Part shown: positions 59,176-64,000 of the stretch, in pieces
How the letters are laid out: every line of letters begins with the position of its first letter
Numbering within the stretch: position 1 is the first letter of the stretch
Origin: Dyadobacter luticola
Lineage (GTDB): Bacteria > Bacteroidota > Bacteroidia > Cytophagales > Spirosomataceae
Direction of reading: 5' to 3'
DNA: 64,000 nt
Assembly (NCBI RefSeq): GCF_005860805.1
Contig: NZ_VCEJ01000002.1
Location: forward strand, 1,348,375-1,412,374
The notes under the pieces: generated by a model
What the model was told of the DNA's origin: nothing
The model's input: the letters and a program-made list of their open reading frames with translations, nothing else
Databases searched by the model: none
Made by a program: the position numbers and the translations under genes

Positions 59176-59913
59176 ATGAAAATACTGGTTTGTATAACGA
59201 ATGTCCCCGATACTACCGCCAAGATAACCTTCACCGATAACGATACAAAACTCAATAAAAACGGCGTACAATACATTATTGGGCCTTACGACGACTACGC
59301 GCTCGCCCGCGGCGTAGAATTGAAAGAGCAGCTCGGTGCGACACTGACCGTACTTCACATAGGCGAGGCGGATACCGATCCGCAGATCAGAAAAGCGCTG
59401 GCAATCGGTGCGGATGATGCGATCCGGGTGAACATTGAGCCGCAGGATTCCTATTACGCCGCTGCGCAGATCGCCCACATTGCCAGCCAGAATAATTACG
59501 ATCTGATCCTGATGGGCCGCGAATCCATCGACTATAACAGTGGCGTGGTGCACGGTTTGGTCGGCGAAATGTTGGGTATTCCCTCCTACTCGCCCGTCAT
59601 GAGACTGGACATTGCCGACGGTACTGCCACAATCACCCGCGAAATCGACGGCGGAAAAGAAATTCTGAAAGCCTCTCTTCCGCTCGTACTGGGCTGCCAG
59701 GAACCGATTGCCGAGTGGAAAATCCCGAATATGCGGGGAATTATGACTGCCCGGACAAAACCTTTAAATGTGGTGGAGCCGGTGGACATTGATAAAATGA
59801 CTTCGCCGGAAAAATACACTTTGCCCGCTCCAAAAGGTGCCTGCAAAATGATCCCGGCCAGCGAAGCCGAAACATTGATCCGGCTTTTGCAGACCGAAGC
59901 GAAAGTGCTTTAA
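59176..59913 (+). CDS. etfB: Electron transfer flavoprotein, beta subunit
   Basis: 245 residues. MKILVCITNVPDTTAKI, GPYDDYALARGVELKE and the AMP-binding loop around DLILMGRESIDYNSG are ETF-beta signatures. With EtfA it carries electrons from acyl-CoA dehydrogenases to the quinone pool. The etfA gene follows after 29 bp. The upstream 95-bp gap contains near-matches to TAnnTTTG but none exact. Confidence 0.96.
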   Translation: MKILVCITNVPDTTAKITFTDNDTKLNKNGVQYIIGPYDDYALARGVELKEQLGATLTVLHIGEADTDPQIRKALAIGADDAIRVNIEPQDSYYAAAQIAHIASQNNYDLILMGRESIDYNSGVVHGLVGEMLGIPSYSPVMRLDIADGTATITREIDGGKEILKASLPLVLGCQEPIAEWKIPNMRGIMTARTKPLNVVEPVDIDKMTSPEKYTLPAPKGACKMIPASEAETLIRLLQTEAKVL

Positions 59914-59942
59914 CATTCATTCCAAACCTAGAACTTAGCAAA

Positions 59943-60917
59943 ATGTCAGTCCTGATATATATTGAACTGGATAACGGTTCCATCAAAAAAACTTCACTGG
60001 AAACGATTGCTTACGGCGCAAAAGTCGCTGAGCAAACAGGCGGCGCTGCTACGGTGATCGCGATCGGAAAAGCGGAAGAGGGCGAGCTCCAAAAGGCCGG
60101 ACAATATGGCGCAGCGAAAGTGCTGCACGCTTCTGATGAAAAACTGTCGCATGAAAACAGTCTGGCGTATGCCGATGTGTTGGCGCAGGCTACGCAGCAA
60201 GAAGGCAGTAAGGTGATCATTCTTTCCAAATCCGGGTTGGGCGATGCGATAGCGGCGCGGTTGGCTGCAAAATTGAAAGCCGGGATTGTTTCGGGCGTGA
60301 CTTCTCTTCCTGAGATTGGTGTTACATTTAAAGTAACCCGCAGCATTTTCACTGGAAAAGCATTTGCCGTCACTGAAATCAGCTCGGATATTAAAATCCT
60401 TGTTGTCAAAAAAAATGTAATTGAAATCGACGAGTCGGCACTGCCTACCCTGCAAGCGACGATTGAAGTATTTAATCCGACATTAGACGACGCAGATTTT
60501 AAAGCCGAAGTGGTGGAAGTGGAAAAAGCCAGCTCCGAGCTATCATTGACCGAAGCCCAGATCATCGTTTCCGGAGGTCGTGGTATGAAGGGACCGGAAC
60601 ATTGGCAGCCGCTGCTGGATCTGGCCAAAGCTTTGGGCGCCGCGACCGGTTGTTCCAAACCCGTTTCCGATCTCGACTGGCGGCCGCATCATGAGCACAT
60701 CGGACAAACCGGGATCAAAGTCGCACCAAACTTATACATTGCCTGCGGCATCTCGGGGGCGATCCAGCATTTGGCGGGCGTGAATGGTTCCAAATGCATT
60801 GTGGTAATCAATAAAGATCCGGAAGCGCCGTTTTTCAAAGCAGCGGACTATGGTATTGTGGGCGATGTTTTTGAAATTCTTCCAAAACTCACCGAGGCAG
60901 CAAAAAGCCTGAAATAA
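59943..60917 (+). CDS. etfA: Electron transfer flavoprotein, alpha subunit
   Basis: 324 residues. N-terminal alpha/beta domain and the C-terminal FAD domain with [47 protein letters not shown] and the end motif [20 protein letters not shown]. It pairs with EtfB. The menaquinone genes elsewhere in the window would supply the final acceptor. Confidence 0.97.
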   Translation: MSVLIYIELDNGSIKKTSLETIAYGAKVAEQTGGAATVIAIGKAEEGELQKAGQYGAAKVLHASDEKLSHENSLAYADVLAQATQQEGSKVIILSKSGLGDAIAARLAAKLKAGIVSGVTSLPEIGVTFKVTRSIFTGKAFAVTEISSDIKILVVKKNVIEIDESALPTLQATIEVFNPTLDDADFKAEVVEVEKASSELSLTEAQIIVSGGRGMKGPEHWQPLLDLAKALGAATGCSKPVSDLDWRPHHEHIGQTGIKVAPNLYIACGISGAIQHLAGVNGSKCIVVINKDPEAPFFKAADYGIVGDVFEILPKLTEAAKSLK

Positions 60918-61040
60918 TATTATTAAAGCTGATTTTAAGCGGCGCAGATTATTTAATAAACTGTATCACCGCAAAAATCGCCTTAAAATCAATTGTTTAA
61001 CCCGAATTATCGGGAGTGCGCCAAATCTGGCGTGATTCTT

Positions 61041-61085
61041 AACCCGTACAGCATTTTTTTATGCAGTACGGGTTATTTATTTTTG
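61041..61085 (+). terminator. Strong hairpin, possible terminator of etfBA
   Basis: AACCCGTAC-a-GCAT / ATGC-a-GTACGGGTT (61041-61074): 13 bp with one A-A mismatch and a T6 loop, followed by ATTTATTTTTG. It is 124 bp after etfA, far for a simple terminator. Confidence 0.5.
61078..61085 (+). promoter_or_regulatory. Possible -7 box (TATTTTTG) within the hairpin tail
   Basis: Exact TAnnTTTG match directly after the large hairpin; it would start a leader of about 165 nt for the nuclease-domain gene. No TTTG at -33. It overlaps the putative T-tail of the hairpin, so only one of the two readings may be right. Confidence 0.3.
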
Positions 61086-61256
61086 CAACTTCAATTGGGA
61101 AGCCGGGTTACAGAAACCCGGAACGGTTTGATAAACTAGCTTGTTAATGCCTTGAAAATCAACCAGAATTAACAAAAAATATTCCTTCCGAAAATCAGTT
61201 TCTTTAAGAAAGAATTTCACCACAGCTGTTCATCGTACTTGCGCATTTAGTATAAC

Positions 61257-61850
61257 GTGAAAAAAATAAAGTTAGAAATCCTGGGACTTTCACCCAGCCA
61301 ATCACAGGCCGGTTCTTTTGCATTGGTATTGGGAGAAGAGTTGGGCAATCGCCGCTTGCCGATCATTATCGGTGTGTTTGAAGCGCAGGCGATCGCCGTC
61401 CAGATCGAGAACATTGTCCCCAACAGGCCCATGACCCACGACTTGTTCAAGTCTTTTGCCGACGGGATGAATTATACATTAAAGGAAATCGTCATTTCTG
61501 ACTTGAAAGAAGGCATTTTCTACGCCAAGATCGTTTGCACCGACGGTTTGAGAGAAGTAGAAATTGACGCCCGGCCTTCCGACGCCATCGCCATCGGCCT
61601 GCGTTTTGCCATCCCTATCTATACTTACGAAGCCATTTTATCAGAAGCAGGTATTATTTCAAGTTCTTTGTCGGAAGATGAAGACGAGGATGATGAGACT
61701 GTGCGTGAGACGGTTAAGCCATCCGGCTCGAAAGACCAGCTCCGCGACCTGCCTTTTGACGAATTGCAAAAAATGCTGGATGACGCGCTTTCAAAAGAGG
61801 ATTACGAAAAAGCCGCCAAGATCCGCGACGAAATGGGCAGAAGAAACTAA
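61257..61850 (+). CDS. Bifunctional nuclease-domain (DUF151) protein with UVR motif
   Basis: 197 residues starting at a GTG (61257); no in-frame ATG precedes the conserved start KKIKLEILGLSPSQSQ. Residues about 1-130 are the BFN/DUF151 domain (LVLGEELGNRRLPIIIGVFEAQAIA, DARPSDAIAIGLRF). After an acidic linker (about 138-160), the last 35 residues are a UvrB/UvrC-type motif (DELQKMLDDALSKEDYEKAAKIRDEM). BFN proteins have DNase/RNase activity in plants and archaea; UVR motifs mediate protein contacts in repair and Clp systems. Role in Bacteroidota unknown. Confidence 0.9.
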   Translation: MKKIKLEILGLSPSQSQAGSFALVLGEELGNRRLPIIIGVFEAQAIAVQIENIVPNRPMTHDLFKSFADGMNYTLKEIVISDLKEGIFYAKIVCTDGLREVEIDARPSDAIAIGLRFAIPIYTYEAILSEAGIISSSLSEDEDEDDETVRETVKPSGSKDQLRDLPFDELQKMLDDALSKEDYEKAAKIRDEMGRRN

Positions 61851-61919
61851 TCTGACATTGCATTAAGTTAAAAATAGTTAAGGATTAGCCCGAAAAGGCC
61901 TTTTTGAAATATTAATCCT

Positions 61920-61927
61920 TATTTTTG
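61920..61927 (+). promoter_or_regulatory. Possible -7 box (TATTTTTG) of ftsX
   Basis: Exact TAnnTTTG match; predicted start near 61934, leader of about 37 nt. The nearest TTTG (61903-61906) is 13 nt upstream, shorter than usual. Confidence 0.42.
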
Positions 61928-61970
61928 CCTCACTTCATTCCCCGAAACATCAGCGAAATTTTAAGCTCTT

Positions 61971-62849
61971 ATGGCTAAAAAAAAGAAGATTGGAAGTTAT
62001 CCCAACGCAATGATCGTGATGAGCCTGACGGCCGCCCTGTTCTTGATCGGTTTTTGCGGATTGCTTGTAATCCAATCCAAAAAGCTGGTTTCCATTATTC
62101 GCCAGAACATTGAGGTAAGAGTATTTTTAGATAAAGAAGGCACGCGCGCCGGCCAGGATTCCATCCTCAATATCATTAAAGCAAAGCCTTTCGTGCTGAG
62201 CTCCACGGAAGTGAAACCCATCACTTTTGTCTCCAAAGAAGAAGCTGCCAAAGAATTTATTGAAGGTACGAAGGAAGATTTCGTCAATTTCCTGGGTGAA
62301 AATCCACTCCGCGATAGCTATCGTGTGAAAATTGGGGAAGATTATTTTGAAGAAGCCAAACTAGCGCAGATCAAGAAAGACATTGAGCAGATCAAAGGCG
62401 TTTACGAGGTGGTTTATCAGGAAGACCTGGCGGATAACATTAACAGAAACGTGACCAAGATTTACATTGTGCTCGCCAGTTTTGCGCTGGTCATGCTGAT
62501 TATCATAGTGTTACTGGTTAACAATACCATCAAGCTCGCCATTTATTCCCAGCGTTTCCTCATCAGAAGTATGCAGCTTGTGGGCGCTACCAATGGTTTT
62601 ATCCAGCGTCCGTATGTAATGCGCGGCGCAATCCAGGGATTGGTTGGCGGCGTGCTGGCGGGTTTGTTACTCATTGGCTTGCAGCAACTTGCCGTCCGGA
62701 ATGTGGAAGGACTGGCGCTTTTGCAGGAGTACGATAAAATTGTCATTCTGATCGCCTCGGTACTTACGCTGGGTTTACTGATCGGAATTTCAAGCACTTA
62801 CCAATCGCTTGCCCGCTATTTGAGAATGTCCCTCGACGACCTTTATTAA
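61971..62849 (+). CDS. ftsX: Cell-division permease-like protein FtsX
   Basis: 292 residues. Four membrane helices (about 15-37, 168-187, 215-235, 256-276). A large periplasmic domain lies between the first two (with VRVFLDKEGT and YEVVYQEDLADNIN), and a conserved cytosolic loop reads SQRFLIRSMQLVGAT. FtsX works with the ATPase FtsE to activate peptidoglycan hydrolases at the septum; ftsE is not next to it here. First of a run ftsX-DUF3098-uppP-truB. Confidence 0.95.
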   Translation: MAKKKKIGSYPNAMIVMSLTAALFLIGFCGLLVIQSKKLVSIIRQNIEVRVFLDKEGTRAGQDSILNIIKAKPFVLSSTEVKPITFVSKEEAAKEFIEGTKEDFVNFLGENPLRDSYRVKIGEDYFEEAKLAQIKKDIEQIKGVYEVVYQEDLADNINRNVTKIYIVLASFALVMLIIIVLLVNNTIKLAIYSQRFLIRSMQLVGATNGFIQRPYVMRGAIQGLVGGVLAGLLLIGLQQLAVRNVEGLALLQEYDKIVILIASVLTLGLLIGISSTYQSLARYLRMSLDDLY

Positions 62850-62877
62850 TCTTTCAGTATATCAGATTTACAAAGCT

Positions 62878-63093
62878 ATGAGCAGCAAAAAAGAAGAACT
62901 TCCCTTCGCATCTTCCAACTATACCATGATGCTGATCGGGATTGCCGTGATCCTCGGCGGATTTTTGATCATGACCTTCGACAGCACCGAATTCGGTTTT
63001 GGATTCCTGGGGCTGACATTAGGTCCTTTAATCACAGTCCTGGGTTTTATCATCGAGTTTTGGGCGATCCTACGTAAACCCGCTAAATCATGA
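62878..63093 (+). CDS. DUF3098 membrane protein
   Basis: 71 residues with two membrane helices (about 18-34 and 44-64). The start [21 protein letters not shown] and the [17 protein letters not shown] segment identify DUF3098, a Bacteroidota family usually next to ftsX. It overlaps uppP by 4 nt (ATGA, 63090-63093), pointing to translational coupling. Function unknown; an envelope or division role is suggested by position. Confidence 0.9.
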   Translation: MSSKKEELPFASSNYTMMLIGIAVILGGFLIMTFDSTEFGFGFLGLTLGPLITVLGFIIEFWAILRKPAKS

Positions 63094-63866
63094 GTATCTG
63101 GCAGGCGATTATTTTAGCGATTGTTGAAGGGATTACCGAATTTTTGCCCATTTCTTCTACCGGCCACATGATTATCGCATCCTCGTTCATGGGGATCAGT
63201 CATCTGGAATTTACCAAAATGTTTACCGTCAACATTCAGTTTGGGGCGATACTTTCCGTGCTGGTGCTATACTGGAAGCGTTTTTTCCAATCTACCGACT
63301 TTTATTTCAAGCTTTTCGTCGCATTTCTTCCTGCGGCAGTCATTGGTTTTTTACTCAATGATTTTATAGATGCTTTACTGGAAAACGTGGTTGTTGTAGC
63401 GGTTTCACTGCTTGTCGGCGGTATCATTCTTGTTTTTATTGATAAGATAACAAACGATCCTACCGAGCGCGAGATTACTTACTGGACGGCTTTAAAAATC
63501 GGCTTTTTTCAATGTATCGCCATGATTCCGGGTGTTTCAAGATCCGCTTCCACCATTATCGGGGGAATGTTACAGGGATTGTCCAGAAAACAAGCTGCCG
63601 AATTTTCTTTCTTTTTGGCGGTACCAACCATGGCCGCTGCGGGTGGTTACAAGCTGCTGAAAACGTACGACACCATTAAACCGGAAGACATTCAAACATT
63701 GCTGATCGGAAACCTGATCGCTTTTGTGGTGGCGATGGCGGCTATCAAATTCTTTATCAGCTTTTTGACCAAATACGGTTTCAAAGTTTTTGGTTACTAC
63801 CGCATTATCCTCGGGCTGATCCTGCTCGGTTTGCTTGCATCAGGCTACAAGCTGGACATTGTTTAA
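63090..63866 (+). CDS. uppP: Undecaprenyl-diphosphatase
   Basis: 258 residues with about eight membrane helices. Active-site motifs [15 protein letters not shown] (16-30) and PGVSRSAST. It recycles undecaprenyl pyrophosphate to the phosphate carrier for peptidoglycan and is also known as BacA. It overlaps DUF3098 by 4 nt. Its stop TAATG overlaps an 11-codon frame that leads into truB. Confidence 0.96.
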   Translation: MSIWQAIILAIVEGITEFLPISSTGHMIIASSFMGISHLEFTKMFTVNIQFGAILSVLVLYWKRFFQSTDFYFKLFVAFLPAAVIGFLLNDFIDALLENVVVVAVSLLVGGIILVFIDKITNDPTEREITYWTALKIGFFQCIAMIPGVSRSASTIIGGMLQGLSRKQAAEFSFFLAVPTMAAAGGYKLLKTYDTIKPEDIQTLLIGNLIAFVVAMAAIKFFISFLTKYGFKVFGYYRIILGLILLGLLASGYKLDIV

Positions 63867-63897
63867 TGTTCCAACAGCCTTTTTACTACATTCAAAT

Positions 63898-64000
63898 TTG
63901 AACCACGACACCAACATACCAGACGAAGGCGAGGTCATTTTAATTGACAAGCCTTTGACCTGGACTTCTTTTGACGTTGCCAACAAGCTGAAAAGAGCCT
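63898..64000 (+). CDS. truB: tRNA pseudouridine(55) synthase TruB, 5' part
   Basis: Open frame from a TTG at 63898 to the window end (34 codons). The product begins with NHDTNIPDEGEVILIDKP then LTWTSFDVANKLK, the conserved TruB N-terminus (..LLIDKPxGxTSFxVVxxLK). No ATG occurs in this frame between the uppP stop and the conserved region, so TTG is the likely start. The frame runs off the right edge. It would modify U55 in the T-loop of tRNAs. Confidence 0.88.
   Translation, partial: MNHDTNIPDEGEVILIDKPLTWTSFDVANKLKRA

Larger units (their letters stand above)
60918..61256. other. 339-bp gap rich in hairpins with repeated AACCCG/CGGGTT blocks
   Basis: No gene is seen. Hairpins: GATTTTAAG / CTTAAAATC (60931-60939, 60982-60990) closing a long loop; CCCGA-ATTA-TCGGG (61001-61014); CGCCA-AATC-TGGCG (61019-61032); AACCCGTAC / GTACGGGTT with an inner GCAT/ATGC stem (61041-61074); CCGGGTT-ACAGA-AACCCGG (61103-61121). 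AACCCG occurs at 60999, 61041 and 61115, and CGGGTT at 61069 and 61104, so alternative pairings exist. Could be an unannotated RNA, the etfBA terminator region, or a regulatory leader of the next gene. Confidence 0.5.

Noticed and set aside
60011..60658. Minus-strand frame of 215 codons within etfA
   Set aside because: Antisense shadow of etfA, Ala/Ser/Pro-rich because of codon bias.
60997..61121. TTAACCC/GGGTTA words reminiscent of telomere repeats
   Set aside because: Too few, not in tandem, and explained by hairpin arms.

Overview
The window looks like a chromosomal segment of a Bacteroidota bacterium, most likely of order Cytophagales (Dyadobacter/Spirosomataceae-like; the genus is an inference). 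Evidence: two secreted proteins end in type IX secretion (T9SS) sorting domains. Several genes are preceded by the Bacteroidota -7 box TAnnTTTG, twice with a TTTG element 20-21 nt upstream. Start codons lack Shine-Dalgarno sequences. Lineage-typical genes are present (DUF3098 next to ftsX, menaquinone genes, EtfBA, mitochondrial-type aconitase). I see no rRNA, tRNA, CRISPR array, transposase or prophage.

Layout. 1-2.6 kb: an FG-GAP-repeat surface protein running off the left edge. 2.8-6.8 kb: a di-heme peroxidase translationally coupled to a T9SS purple-acid-phosphatase-like enzyme. 6.8-11 kb: small hypotheticals, an AraC regulator, a sulfurtransferase, a GNAT acetyltransferase and a cysteine-less redoxin. 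11.1-13.2 kb: a radical SAM protein with a helix-hairpin-helix tail, abutting a DUF4130 protein (predicted DNA repair pair). 13.4-20.2 kb: a giant CotH-kinase protein, an M61 peptidase, a DUF1080 protein and lspA. 20.3-25.4 kb: two unrelated-subclass aconitases (acnB, then an AcnA/mitochondrial type) in one minus-strand unit. 25.7-31 kb: topA, a zinc-less sirtuin, folD and an XRE-type regulator.

31-36.7 kb: menE and menB divergently arranged, then an EVE protein, an unknown secreted protein and an RlmI-like methyltransferase. 36.7-41.4 kb: a TPR lipoprotein followed by the conserved translation cluster thrS-infC-rpmI-rplT. 41.5-47.8 kb: a Tat-type phospholipase C, dnaK, a small unknown gene coupled to an SDR, and a VanZ protein. 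47.8-58.2 kb: pgi and a carbohydrate-flavoured group (TIM-barrel isomerase, DUF5009 acyltransferase, alpha-galactosidase-like hydrolase, AXE1 esterase, exported Gfo/Idh/MocA oxidoreductase) with rluF between. 58.2-64 kb: a nuclease-like small protein, a TPR protein, etfBA, a strongly structured 340-bp gap, a bifunctional-nuclease-domain protein, ftsX, DUF3098, uppP and the start of truB.

Housekeeping modules (TCA, menaquinone, translation, envelope lipid cycling) alternate with exported hydrolases. The exported enzymes suggest a free-living degrader of plant or soil polymers. The least explained features are the gap at 60.9-61.26 kb, with repeated AACCCG/CGGGTT complementary blocks that can form mutually exclusive hairpins, and the radical SAM/DUF4130 repair pair. 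Also unexplained are a 35-nt perfect palindrome after topA, the zinc-less sirtuin and the palindromic operator candidate in front of the XRE regulator.
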